A stretch of DNA of 64,000 nucleotides from Cocleimonas sp. (GTDB lineage Bacteria; Pseudomonadota; Gammaproteobacteria; Thiotrichales; Thiotrichaceae), in the NCBI GenBank assembly GCA_021647365.1, contig JAKIUW010000015.1, positions 15,257 to 79,256 of the forward strand, in the 5' to 3' direction. Positions 25,005 through 32,578 of the stretch are shown in pieces (the stretch's first letter is position 1; each line of letters opens with the position of its first letter). Under the pieces are notes generated by a model. It saw nothing but the letters and a program-made list of their open reading frames with translations. It was not told the origin of the DNA and searched no databases. A program made the position numbers and the translations under genes.

Positions 25005-26177
25005 CTATTGATTCATTCCCCTTACTAGGTCATTTTTTATATCAGCTATATCTTCCAAACCCACCGACAAACGCAAAAGCCCATCAGAAATACTCGCATC
25101 ATCACGTTGCTCTTGCGATAAGCGCCCATGCGTTGTGCTTGCGGGGTGAGTAATCGTAGTTTTTGTGTCGCCAAGATTTGCTGTGATTGACAACATCTGC
25201 AAATTATTCACAATATTCCATGCAGCATCTTTTCCACCTTTTACGACGAATGAAACAATGCCACCAAAACCACTTTGCTGTTGTTTTGCTAGCTCGTGTT
25301 GCGGGTGATCTTCAAGCCCAGGATAATAAACCCTTTCAATCTGATCTTGGGTTTGCAACCACTTTGCCAATGTTAAAGCATTTTCACAATGTGCTTTCAT
25401 GCGAAGGCTTAAGGTTTCTAAGCCCTTGGTAAATACCCATGCATTGAATGGACTCATCGTTACTCCACCACTTCGAAGCACGGCAAATATACCCTCGCCA
25501 ATCACATCTTTAGCCCCCACAATCGCCCCGCCCATGCAACGCCCTTGACCATCCAAATACTTAGTTGCGGAATGCACTACAATGTCCGCACCCAACGCCA
25601 ATGGCTTTTGTAAGGCTGGCGTGCAAAAACAATTATCAATCACCAACAAAGCTTTGTGTGCGTGGGCAATCACAGCGAGCGCTTTAATGTCTACCACTTC
25701 GGTTATCGGATTTGATGGGGTTTCTGCAAAGAGTAATTTGGTATTGGGTTTGATTGAGTTCTCCCACGCATCCAAATCAGATAACTCAACAAAATCAAAT
25801 TCAACACCAAACTTAGTTAAGATATTGGTGAACAAAATCGTACTTGTGCCAAAGATAGAGCGAGAACTCAAAACATGATCACCCGCCTTCAACGTACCGA
25901 GCATAACGGCAAGAATTGCTGACATGCCAGTCGAAGTCGCCAAGCCCATCTCTCCACCTTCAAGCGCCGCTAAGCGATCTTGGAAACATGAAACCGTAGG
26001 ATTAGAAACACGCGTATAAAAATGCGCCTCTTCCTCGCCCGAAAAACGCGCAGCCGCCTCTTCCGCGCTTTTAAAGATAAAGCTAGAGGTTGGGTAAATC
26101 GCTTCAGAATGCTCCTGAAAATTACTGCGAACCTGCCCTGCTCTTATGGCCAATGTGTCAAAGCTAAAATCATCCAT
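25005..26177 (-). CDS. metZ: O-succinylhomoserine sulfhydrylase
   Basis: PLP-dependent Cys/Met-metabolism enzyme, 390 residues. It makes homocysteine from O-succinylhomoserine and sulfide, a direct route to methionine. Seen: YPTSSFIFKSAEEAAARFSG at the N-terminus, HFYTRVSNPTVSCFQDRLAALEG, VDNCFCTPALQKPLALGAD, and the PLP lysine in HSATKYLDGQGR. SITANLGDTKTTITHPASTTH near the C-terminus is typical. MetZ rather than cystathionine gamma-synthase is favoured by GQGRCMGGAIVG, though the distinction is fine. A MITE-like palindrome lies directly upstream of the start. Confidence 0.88.
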   Translation of the reverse strand: MDDFSFDTLAIRAGQVRSNFQEHSEAIYPTSSFIFKSAEEAAARFSGEEEAHFYTRVSNPTVSCFQDRLAALEGGEMGLATSTGMSAILAVMLGTLKAGDHVLSSRSIFGTSTILFTNILTKFGVEFDFVELSDLDAWENSIKPNTKLLFAETPSNPITEVVDIKALAVIAHAHKALLVIDNCFCTPALQKPLALGADIVVHSATKYLDGQGRCMGGAIVGAKDVIGEGIFAVLRSGGVTMSPFNAWVFTKGLETLSLRMKAHCENALTLAKWLQTQDQIERVYYPGLEDHPQHELAKQQQSGFGGIVSFVVKGGKDAAWNIVNNLQMLSITANLGDTKTTITHPASTTHGRLSQEQRDDASISDGLLRLSVGLEDIADIKNDLVRGMNQ

Positions 26178-26189
26178 TTTATTTTCTCT

Positions 26190-26354
26190 TTAGAGATCTT
26201 TGTATGAGAATATGATGCGAGAATAATGAGCGTAATTTCATTGATTTTTCTTAAAAATGAGATTAATAGCAGGACTATTGATCGAATTTTTAAGAAAAAA
26301 CAGAGGAATTTAAGCCATTTTTATCCATCATCTATTCTCGTACAAAGATCTCTT
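26190..26354. mobile_element. Palindromic MITE-like element upstream of metZ
   Basis: About 160 bases forming one long imperfect palindrome. The ends are AGAGATCTTTGTATGAGAAT (from 26192) and ATTCTCGTACAAAGATCTCT (to 26354), mirrored with one mismatch. The centre TCTTAAAAATGAGATTAATAG and CAGGACTATTGATCGAATTT with TTAAGAAAAA is also mirrored. No coding capacity. The ends resemble those of IS5-type elements (GAGA-CTTTG...), so it may be moved by such a transposase. It sits 13 bases before metZ and so forms most of its promoter region. Confidence 0.75.
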
Positions 26355-26373
26355 TATATTTAGCGAGCACAAA

Positions 26374-26404
26374 AAAACCCGCGAAAAATACTAAGGCGGG
26401 TTTT
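26374..26404. terminator. Terminator-like hairpin
   Basis: AAAACCCGC, AT-rich loop, GCGGGTTTT with T-rich flanks on both sides. It lies between the stand-alone anticodon-binding domain gene (leftward) and the MITE, so it may end that transcript. Confidence 0.6.
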
Positions 26405-26563
26405 AAAATTCTTTTCACCACGCTTTAGCAATATTTATAAAGCGCCTGCAAGCTGTTCTATTAAAATTCAAATCGGCGCGTTGAAAGTCACTATAAACTG
26501 AAAGGCTATATACGTCAAATCAGAAAGATAAAGTGACGCAAGCAGGTTTATCTTTTGCTTTTT

Positions 26564-26917
26564 CTAAAGCCTAGCAGTTAAAAAATCAAACATCTCACTC
26601 TCAGCCACTTTCTCAAAGTAGTCTGTTCCCAGATTCTTATATTCATAAACCCCCGCCGAAATACTACGACTAGAGATAACAACACGGTGCTGGATTTTTA
26701 AAAACTCAATCACTTCAAATTTATTTTTTGGCTTTTTATTTCTATCATCCACCAATACGCTAAAACCTGCTTCTTTTAGTTTTTTATAGAGTGCATCGGT
26801 TGCGATTTTTACATTTAGAAAAGTTTCGGGTTGCATGGGGACAAGCGCTATTTGAAATCCGCCTTGCTCTTCTACCTGGGTGCGTAGCTCTTGAATATTA
26901 GTTTGGGATAGATACAT
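26564..26917 (-). CDS. Stand-alone anticodon-binding domain protein (ProRS C-terminal-like)
   Basis: 117 residues when started at ATG 26917 (MYLSQTNIQEL). A longer frame would begin with GTG inside the upstream repeat and is rejected. The sequence FQIALVPMQ, VKIATDALYKKLKEAGFSVLVDDRNKKPKNKF, IEFLKIQHRVVISSR matches the HGTP anticodon-binding domain of class II synthetases, best the prolyl enzyme. The catalytic domain is absent. Similar free-standing domains occur in other proteobacteria. Possible roles are tRNA binding or a regulatory paralogue. It lies 50 bases downstream of hslR. Confidence 0.7.
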   Translation of the reverse strand: MYLSQTNIQELRTQVEEQGGFQIALVPMQPETFLNVKIATDALYKKLKEAGFSVLVDDRNKKPKNKFEVIEFLKIQHRVVISSRSISAGVYEYKNLGTDYFEKVAESEMFDFLTARL

Positions 26918-26930
26918 ACTTAAATAGCGT

Positions 26931-26957
26931 AAAGCACACCCCCCCACTTTTAAATGA
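26931..26957 (-). repeat. G-tract repeat, solo copy between hslR and the anticodon-binding gene
   Basis: Minus strand ATCATTTAAAAGTG, GGGGGGTGTGCTTT; T replaces G of the usual CATGTAAAAG. It lies in the short space between two genes of the same strand. Confidence 0.92.
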
Positions 26958-26967
26958 TCTTTTTAAA

Positions 26968-27357
26968 TTATCGTCCACGCCACTTATCCATCTGCCTGCG
27001 CTCCTTTTTATTCGGTTTTTTATCTGGTTGCTGCACGCTTGCGCTGTTCATCTTTCTCATTTCACGTTCATCGTCTCTGGCTTTTATACTTTCTTCTCTT
27101 TCTTTATATAACAATTGTGCTTCTTTTGCGGGACGACGTTTGTCGTTAAGGGCTATGACTTCTATATGATAGCGATAATTTTCGCGGGTGATGTTTAAGT
27201 CGTCGCCAATTTGAATGTTGCGTGATGGTTTTGTGCGCGCACCATTGAGGTGTACCTTTCCGCCGCTAATAGCATCCACTGCATTTTTGCGTGTTTTGAA
27301 AAACCGTGATGCCCAAAGCCATTTATCTAGGCGGACTGAATCCAATTTTTTTTTCAC
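26968..27357 (-). CDS. hslR: Heat shock protein 15, S4 RNA-binding protein
   Basis: 129 residues (E. coli Hsp15 133). The S4 domain is VRLDKWLWASRFFKTRKNAV followed by DAISGGKVHLNGARTKPSR. The basic C-terminal tail is rich in Lys/Arg (NKKERRQMDKWRGR). Hsp15 rescues free 50S subunits that carry a blocked nascent chain on tRNA. It begins seven bases after the ycgN stop, forming a ycgN-hslR operon. Confidence 0.9.
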   Translation of the reverse strand: MKKKLDSVRLDKWLWASRFFKTRKNAVDAISGGKVHLNGARTKPSRNIQIGDDLNITRENYRYHIEVIALNDKRRPAKEAQLLYKEREESIKARDDEREMRKMNSASVQQPDKKPNKKERRQMDKWRGR

Positions 27358-27364
27358 TTTCTCC

Positions 27365-27808
27365 TCACTTCAGAGGCCATGTGACAATATGCTCTTCTAG
27401 TTCATTTTCATCCACATCTTTTTCAAACACTACTCTACCTAATACCGAATTGCCTGTTTCATGGACGGTCTTTTTATCGCCAGAAACTAGGTAATGCCAT
27501 TTGGCCAAGCCGCGCCCTTCCATGATTCTTCGATAAGCACAGCTGGGCGGCATCCATTCTATTTGTTCTAAGTTTTCTTGTGTTAAGCGCAGACAGGTTG
27601 GCACGAGCTTTTCTCTATTCCAATAATCAGCACACCCCCCCACTTTTACATCAAACAAATCACAGACAACATTGGTGTAATAAATTGAGCCTTCCTCTTC
27701 ATCCTCATCTTCAAGCTTTGTTAGGCAGCATTTTCCACAATGATCACAGAGGCTTTCCCATTCATCCCGTGACATTTCTGTTAATGTTTTTTGTTTCCAA
27801 AATTCCAT
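27365..27808 (-). CDS. ycgN: YcgN family cysteine cluster protein
   Basis: 147 residues (E. coli 153). Conserved parts: EWESLCDHCGKCCLTKLEDE at residues 17-36, IYYTNVVCDL, CLRLTQENLEQIEWMPPSCAYR and WHYLVSG. The family has a conserved set of cysteines, probably a metal or FeS site; its function is unknown. Inside the gene (27629-27651) the window repeat encodes DVKVGGCAD. E. coli YcgN has N-I-K-T-C-Q-C at the same spacing, so one of two paired cysteines is lost without any change in length. It heads the operon with hslR. Confidence 0.88.
   Translation of the reverse strand: MEFWKQKTLTEMSRDEWESLCDHCGKCCLTKLEDEDEEEGSIYYTNVVCDLFDVKVGGCADYWNREKLVPTCLRLTQENLEQIEWMPPSCAYRRIMEGRGLAKWHYLVSGDKKTVHETGNSVLGRVVFEKDVDENELEEHIVTWPLK
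27629..27651 (-). repeat. G-tract repeat inside ycgN, in frame
   Basis: Minus strand GATGTAAAAGTG, GGGGGGTGTGCTGA; codons give D-V-K-V-G-G-C-A-D. The match to the consensus covers about 22 bases, a little shorter than elsewhere, and ends where ycgN conservation (DYWNR) resumes. Confidence 0.92.
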
Positions 27809-27833
27809 ACTATTTCGTTGTAGCTCTTGCTAG

Positions 27834-28502
27834 TTAAGGTTTTACAATAACAACTTTAGTGGGCAATGATTTTTTTAAGCGGGTAAAGTCTTTTGGAGCG
27901 GCGTAATAAAATATCTCTTTGCCTTCTTTATCCCATAATAACGCCATGCCTTTGTCGGGGTATAACCAATATTGTGCATTATCGGTGACTTGCACCTTTT
28001 CTTGCGGCTCACCAAAAAACTGCATTTGTTTTAATTCAAAATCCGCAACGGGTAAATAAACCAAACGCCACACCCGCAAATCATTTGCGATTTTGGTGCT
28101 TTTAACTGATAGGCTATATTTCCAATGGTTACTTGGCGTTGAATCACGCCCTGCATTATCTTCTTTCATGGCTTTAAAAACCGTTTGATCCGCTTCCATT
28201 TCGGCAATTAATCGCGCTTCTAAAACACCAAATTTCTTTTTACCAAAACTGGCTTCTAAAAATAAATTACCTTCTGCCGTTTCAAATAATGCAGGCTCGG
28301 CTAACAACCTCAATTTAAACATTAACTGTTTAAAAGTGGTCTCACCAATATCAACACCTAGCACATGGGTTGCGCCGTTTGCCGTAGTGCTGACTTTCCA
28401 CGGTAAGTTTGTTGCAGCAGCGGTCTTGCTACTCTCTTTATCGCAAGCTGACAAAAAAGACAAAACACCCAGCATCGTAATAGCTAATAAAACCTTTTTC
28501 AT
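27834..28502 (-). CDS. Putative lipoprotein
   Basis: 222 residues. MKKVLLAITMLGVLSFLSAC is a lipoprotein signal with cysteine at residue 20. The mature part contains ATHVLGVDIGETTFKQLMFKL, LFLEASFGKKKFGVLEARLIAEM and YWLYPDKGMALLWDKEGKEIFYYAAP. The last resembles lipoproteins found beside ycgN in other gammaproteobacteria. No known domain. It is 25 bases upstream of ycgN on the same strand and probably in the same transcript. Function unknown. Confidence 0.65.
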   Translation of the reverse strand: MKKVLLAITMLGVLSFLSACDKESSKTAAATNLPWKVSTTANGATHVLGVDIGETTFKQLMFKLRLLAEPALFETAEGNLFLEASFGKKKFGVLEARLIAEMEADQTVFKAMKEDNAGRDSTPSNHWKYSLSVKSTKIANDLRVWRLVYLPVADFELKQMQFFGEPQEKVQVTDNAQYWLYPDKGMALLWDKEGKEIFYYAAPKDFTRLKKSLPTKVVIVKP

Positions 28503-28632
28503 TTATTTACTCTCGAAATATACAACAATCAAATAAGCGATAATACCGTATCTAAAACTATGCTGATAACTATTCACATCAAAAATCTGTTAAACTTTAC
28601 CCCCCCTATTTTTCATAGAGCTACGCACAATA

Positions 28633-29940
28633 ATGAGTAAAAAGGAAACCATAACTCTTACCGATAACTCCACAGGAAAATCAGTTGAGCTACCCATTTT
28701 GCGCCCCACCAGCGGCACACCAACGATTGATGTGCGCACGCTTTACAAACAGCTAGGTTACTTTACTTACGATCCTGGTTTTTTATCAACGGCTAGTTGC
28801 CGTAGTTCAATCACTTATTTGAATGGTGAAGAAGGGGTGTTGCAGTATGGTGGGTACCCGATTGAACAGCTTGCCGAGAACAGCACATTTATAGAAACGT
28901 GTTATTTATTGCTCGATGGCGAATTGCCTAACGAAAAAGAACTCAAACAATTCACCACCATTATCACTTGCCACACCATGTTGCACGAGGCACTCAAACG
29001 CTTCTACAGCGGCTTCCGCCGAGATGCTCACCCGATGGCGATTATGGTGGGCGTGGTGGGTGCGCTCTCTTCTTTTTATCACGACGATATTGATATTCAC
29101 AATGCCGAGCATCGTATGATTGCCGCGCATCAGTTGATTGCAAAAATGCCGACTGTTGCTGCGTGGAGTTTTCGCTACGCTAACGGCATGCCATTTACTT
29201 ATCCCAAAAATGATTTGAGCTACACTGAAAACTTTTTACACATGATGTTTAGTATGCCAACCGAGCCGTACACGCCCGACCCATATTATGTAAAAGCGCT
29301 CGACCTCATTATGATTTTACATGCCGATCACGAGCAAAATGCATCAACCTCTACCGTGCGTTTAACGGGTAGCTCAGAGGCGAATCCATTTGCGGCAGTT
29401 TCAGCTGGCATCGCTTCACTTTGGGGGCCTGCTCACGGTGGCGCAAATGAGTCGGTGATTCGTATGTTGGTGGATATTGCCGAGTCAGATAACGACGTGC
29501 AGTATTATATTGACCGTGCAAAAGATAAATCGAACAATTTCCGCCTAATGGGATTTGGTCATCGTATTTATAAAAATCATGATCCGCGAGCGGTGATTAT
29601 TCGCCAAACTTGCCATGACTTGTTAGCCCACCTCGGCGAAGGTAATGAGTACCAAGAGTTATTTGATACCGCTATGGCGTTAGAGCGTATTGCGCTGGAA
29701 GATGAATATTTCGTCTCACGCCATCTTTATCCAAATGTAGATTTTTATTCTGGTATCATCTTACTAGCAATGGGTATTCCGCTGAATATGTTTACGGTGA
29801 TTTTTGCAATGTCACGCACCGTTGGCTGGATATCACATTGGAACGAAATGGTACAAGACCCAGAGTCACGCATTGGTCGTCCGCGCCAGCTTTATAGCGG
29901 TGCATTACCGCGTGATTATGTTGCGCTTGATAAGCGCTAG
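28633..29940 (+). CDS. gltA: Citrate synthase
   Basis: 435 residues, the hexameric NADH-sensitive type of Gram-negative bacteria (E. coli GltA 427). It condenses oxaloacetate and acetyl-CoA at the entry to the TCA cycle. Seen: TYDPGFLSTASCRSSITYLNG at the N-terminus, LILHADHEQNASTSTVRLTG and WGPAHGGANESVIRML with a catalytic histidine, GFGHRIYKNHDPRA with the next histidine, and the catalytic aspartate region VDFYSGIILLAMGIP. C-terminus RPRQLYSGALPRDYV. It stands alone behind a possible worn repeat copy near 28597. Confidence 0.97.
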   Translation: MSKKETITLTDNSTGKSVELPILRPTSGTPTIDVRTLYKQLGYFTYDPGFLSTASCRSSITYLNGEEGVLQYGGYPIEQLAENSTFIETCYLLLDGELPNEKELKQFTTIITCHTMLHEALKRFYSGFRRDAHPMAIMVGVVGALSSFYHDDIDIHNAEHRMIAAHQLIAKMPTVAAWSFRYANGMPFTYPKNDLSYTENFLHMMFSMPTEPYTPDPYYVKALDLIMILHADHEQNASTSTVRLTGSSEANPFAAVSAGIASLWGPAHGGANESVIRMLVDIAESDNDVQYYIDRAKDKSNNFRLMGFGHRIYKNHDPRAVIIRQTCHDLLAHLGEGNEYQELFDTAMALERIALEDEYFVSRHLYPNVDFYSGIILLAMGIPLNMFTVIFAMSRTVGWISHWNEMVQDPESRIGRPRQLYSGALPRDYVALDKR

Positions 29941-29991
29941 TTGATAATTACTAATTAATAGCACTAGAATTTTAAATAGGAGCAAAAAATT

Positions 29992-30177
29992 ATGTCACTA
30001 AATAACGCAGTAACAGCATTCGCAGGTTTTATGGTATTACTCAGTGTACTACTTACTTGGAAAGTAAATGGTAACTTCATGTGGTTAACCGTTTTTATAG
30101 GTGTGAACTTATTACAATCTGCATTTACGGGTTTTTGTCCAGCAGCAAACATCCTTAAAAAGTTTGGTTTTAAATAG
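29992..30177 (+). CDS. DUF2892 small membrane protein
   Basis: 61 residues with two hydrophobic helices (VTAFAGFMVLLSVLLTW, FMWLTVFIGVNLLQSAFTGF) and the ending GFCPAANILKKFGFK. This is the DUF2892 pattern, also found as the membrane part of YgaP-type rhodaneses. The rhodanese domain is absent here. The single cysteine in GFCP is conserved in the family. AGGAG eight bases before the ATG is a good ribosome site. Confidence 0.85.
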   Translation: MSLNNAVTAFAGFMVLLSVLLTWKVNGNFMWLTVFIGVNLLQSAFTGFCPAANILKKFGFK

Positions 30178-30203
30178 TTAATAGAACTAAAAAAACTATC
30201 CTT

Positions 30204-30235
30204 TAATCTGCATCTACTAAGTTAGATGCAGATTA
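30204..30235. terminator. Perfect 13-pair hairpin after the DUF2892 gene
   Basis: TAATCTGCATCTA, loop CTAAGT, TAGATGCAGATTA. No T-run follows on the plus strand. On the minus strand a T-rich stretch (GTTTTTTT) follows. It may end transcription weakly or stabilise the 3' end of the DUF2892 mRNA. Confidence 0.5.
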
Positions 30236-30242
30236 GTATCAG

Positions 30243-30268
30243 AAGCACACCCCCCTAGTTTTACACGA
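30243..30268 (-). repeat. G-tract repeat, solo copy, CTAG subtype
   Basis: Minus strand TCGTGTAAAACTAGG, GGGGTGTGCTTC. It has CTA in place of GTG before the G-run, like the pair at 37143. It lies upstream of amgK, ending 10 bases before its ATG. Confidence 0.88.
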
Positions 30269-30278
30269 CCTATAATAA

Positions 30279-31334
30279 ATGAGCAAAGATCAGCGGCTAG
30301 AACAACTCACTAATTGGATTCATCAAGACTCCCCAAACGCAACAATAGAAGTGGCCTCCGCCGACGCTAGTTTTCGCCGCTATTTTCGCGTTACTAATGA
30401 TGGCAAAACCACCATCGCAATGGATGCACCACCCGAGCAAGAAGACTGTGCGCCTTTTATTGATGTTACCAATCGCCTTCATAATGCAGGCGTACACGCA
30501 CCAGAAATCATTAAGCAAGACTTAGAACAAGGCTTTTTACTACTAGAAGACTTTGGTAACACGCCTTACCTTGACCTATTAAGTACGCAGACAGCAGATA
30601 AATTATACGGCGATGCCATCAAGGCGCTGCTTAAAATCCAAACCGCTGATACACAAGGTTTACCCGAGTACGATGAAGCATTCTTTCAACAAGAAATGCT
30701 ATTAATGCCAGAATGGTTTTTACAAAAGCATCTCGGTATCACACCAACAACTGAACAACAAAAGATCATTGATAGAACATTGTCAGTAATCACAACATCG
30801 GTTTTGCAACAGCCTCAAGTTTTTGTACACCGTGATTATCATTCGCGTAACTTAATGATGCTGGACAATGCTAAAAAACATCATCTAAAAGTGGGGGGGT
30901 GTGCTTCGACACAGCTCAGCAGAACTGCTTCTGATCATGTAGGAGTTATCGATTATCAAGACGCGGTATTAGGGCCTATCACCTATGACTTGGTTTCGCT
31001 ACTTAGAGACTGCTACATCCGCTGGCCACATGAAAAGGTAAGCAAATGGGTATTGCAGGATTACAAAAAACAAGCCGAGCAAGCAGGGTTAATTTCAAAC
31101 GTAAAAGATAGCACCTTTATTCAATGGTTTGACTATATGGGCTTACAACGCCACATAAAAGTATTGGGAATATTTGCTCGCTTAAATCACCGAGATGGCA
31201 AAGCACATTACTTGGATGACTTACCACTCACCTTGCATTACGTGATGGAAGTTGCCAATAAATACCCGCTTACACGCCCGTTAGTTGAGTTATTTAACGA
31301 GTGGGATATTATTGAGGAAATAGGAAAAATATAA
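30279..31334 (+). CDS. amgK: N-acetylmuramate/N-acetylglucosamine kinase AmgK
   Basis: 351 residues of the aminoglycoside-phosphotransferase fold. ASADASFRRYFRV opens the family. GFLLLEDFGNTPYLD, VFVHRDYHSRNLMM (catalytic HRD-like loop), VIDYQDAVLGPITYDLVSLLRD (metal-binding D) and ARLNHRDGKAHYLDD follow. It phosphorylates MurNAc at C1 for the MurU cell-wall recycling route. Between RNLMM and VIDYQDA there are about 22 extra residues compared with Pseudomonas AmgK as I remember it. They are encoded by the G-tract repeat (HHLKVGGCAS) plus a REP-like piece. The insertion lies in the loop between the two catalytic motifs. murU normally follows directly; here it is 1.2 kb away. Confidence 0.88.
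   Translation: MSKDQRLEQLTNWIHQDSPNATIEVASADASFRRYFRVTNDGKTTIAMDAPPEQEDCAPFIDVTNRLHNAGVHAPEIIKQDLEQGFLLLEDFGNTPYLDLLSTQTADKLYGDAIKALLKIQTADTQGLPEYDEAFFQQEMLLMPEWFLQKHLGITPTTEQQKIIDRTLSVITTSVLQQPQVFVHRDYHSRNLMMLDNAKKHHLKVGGCASTQLSRTASDHVGVIDYQDAVLGPITYDLVSLLRDCYIRWPHEKVSKWVLQDYKKQAEQAGLISNVKDSTFIQWFDYMGLQRHIKVLGIFARLNHRDGKAHYLDDLPLTLHYVMEVANKYPLTRPLVELFNEWDIIEEIGKI
30879..30906 (+). repeat. G-tract repeat inside amgK, in frame
   Basis: Plus strand CATCATCTAAAAGTG, GGGGGGTGTGCTTC encoding H-H-L-K-V-G-G-C-A-S. It is directly followed by a REP-like segment; together they account for the extra residues in AmgK. Confidence 0.92.
30904..30936 (+). repeat. REP-like segment fused to the G-tract repeat within amgK
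   Basis: CTTCGACACAGCTCAG followed by CAGAACTGCTTC. It resembles one arm of the REP-like palindrome at 47111-47182 (CTTCGACACCGCTCAGGATA on the reverse strand). After it comes GATCATGTAG, which looks like another start of the G-tract repeat. Confidence 0.6.
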
Positions 31335-31345
31335 AATATTTGGAA

Positions 31346-32440
31346 TTACTTTAGCCCTGTTCTAAATTTTATTTCAAAACTATGTGAGCCACTACACATA
31401 TCAGGGAACTCTCCCGTCATCGCAATCTTTATTTTAGTCACCTGCGCATTATAACCATCGGCATCTGCAGGTGGGTTTGCCACATCTACACCATTCACTG
31501 TATAAAGCACCGAACCAATATTCATGCCACTGGTATTTGTTGCCGTCACCAGATAGGGTTTTTTACAGTGCCCAGTATTTGCCACACACAATTTCATATT
31601 AGTTGGAATATTATCCTGTAATACGGTGGTATTATTATCTGCCGCTTGAAATCCAAAATTTTGCGCTTTCAAAGTATATTCTTTTATAGAACCCGGTATT
31701 GCTTTCGGATTTGACAACCCATTTACAGGGTCATAAACTGTTAATTGCGTTTTTTGTAGATTAATTTTAGGCTTTTGTGGTTGTTGAGAAAGGATAATAT
31801 CATCCACCTTACCAGAGCCACGAATTAAGAAAGCAACTACCGAAGTAATGTTATTGTTTGGCTCAAACTCATGCAAATCTGCTTGTAAGTCTCGGTTAAA
31901 TGATTTCCATTGCCCATCGGTTGGTGTTGATAGCCCATGGTAGTTGTAGACCTTATTGGCATTCCAGCTAGAACCTGTTGAGGGTGTATAATAAATGTAG
32001 CGTTGATTGGTATTATAATTATTACCATTATAAACAAACTGTACAGAGTCCGTTGTATAAACACGAAGATAAACAACAAAAAATTCTGAATAACGCGAAC
32101 ACCAATGCAGATTAAATTCAGAAGTATTATTCCAAGTCCCTGCACTGGTTGGATACCAATCACCCAGCGCATAGCCATTGTTGCTTCCACTATTGGGAGC
32201 ACCGTTAAACTGTATGACCCTACTTCCCTTGTCGGCATCATATACATTCGTAATGCTAGCGCCTGCGGGGGTATCATCATACTTAAACCACCCTCTGACA
32301 TTTGGCGGCACATTGCCCTGCGTATCACCATCTTCCGCATCTTCATACAAAGTAGAAAATGCATTAGAAGGAAAGGAGCTGATAAGCGTTAGAATGAAAG
32401 CTGAGGCTAATGTTCTATATGTCATACGAAAAAATGTCAT
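31346..32440 (-). CDS. Secreted protein with C-terminal DUF11-like domain
   Basis: 364 residues with a signal peptide (LASAFILTLISSFPSNAFS). The middle is rich in aromatic residues, Asn and Ser (RGWFKYDD, WKSFNRDLQADLHEF), like a beta-sandwich carbohydrate-binding domain. From about residue 235 (LTVYDPVNGLSNPKAIPGSI, KEYTLKAQNFGFQAADN) a DUF11/surface-repeat-like domain follows. Two start codons lie in a tandem duplication of TTTTTTCGTATGACAT, so the first five residues may be dispensable. The gene lies in opposite orientation between amgK and murU, breaking a normally tight pair, which suggests recent insertion. Role unknown; probably cell-surface or extracellular. Confidence 0.65.
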   Translation of the reverse strand: MTFFRMTYRTLASAFILTLISSFPSNAFSTLYEDAEDGDTQGNVPPNVRGWFKYDDTPAGASITNVYDADKGSRVIQFNGAPNSGSNNGYALGDWYPTSAGTWNNTSEFNLHWCSRYSEFFVVYLRVYTTDSVQFVYNGNNYNTNQRYIYYTPSTGSSWNANKVYNYHGLSTPTDGQWKSFNRDLQADLHEFEPNNNITSVVAFLIRGSGKVDDIILSQQPQKPKINLQKTQLTVYDPVNGLSNPKAIPGSIKEYTLKAQNFGFQAADNNTTVLQDNIPTNMKLCVANTGHCKKPYLVTATNTSGMNIGSVLYTVNGVDVANPPADADGYNAQVTKIKIAMTGEFPDMCSGSHSFEIKFRTGLK

Positions 32441-32578
32441 ACGAAAAAAATATTTAGATATTAATGAATTAGTTATAGCGTAACAATAACATATACAAAG
32501 TTATGATAAAAAATTATAGTCCAATGCTCATCAAGTAAAATAACGCAGACTAATTAACCCAAGAACCAAGAAAAAGCT

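Noticed and set aside
28594..28618. Worn repeat copy upstream of gltA (TTACCCCCCCTATTTTTCAT)
   Set aside because: Similar to the CTAG subtype but lacks the GCACA end; could be chance, so not counted.
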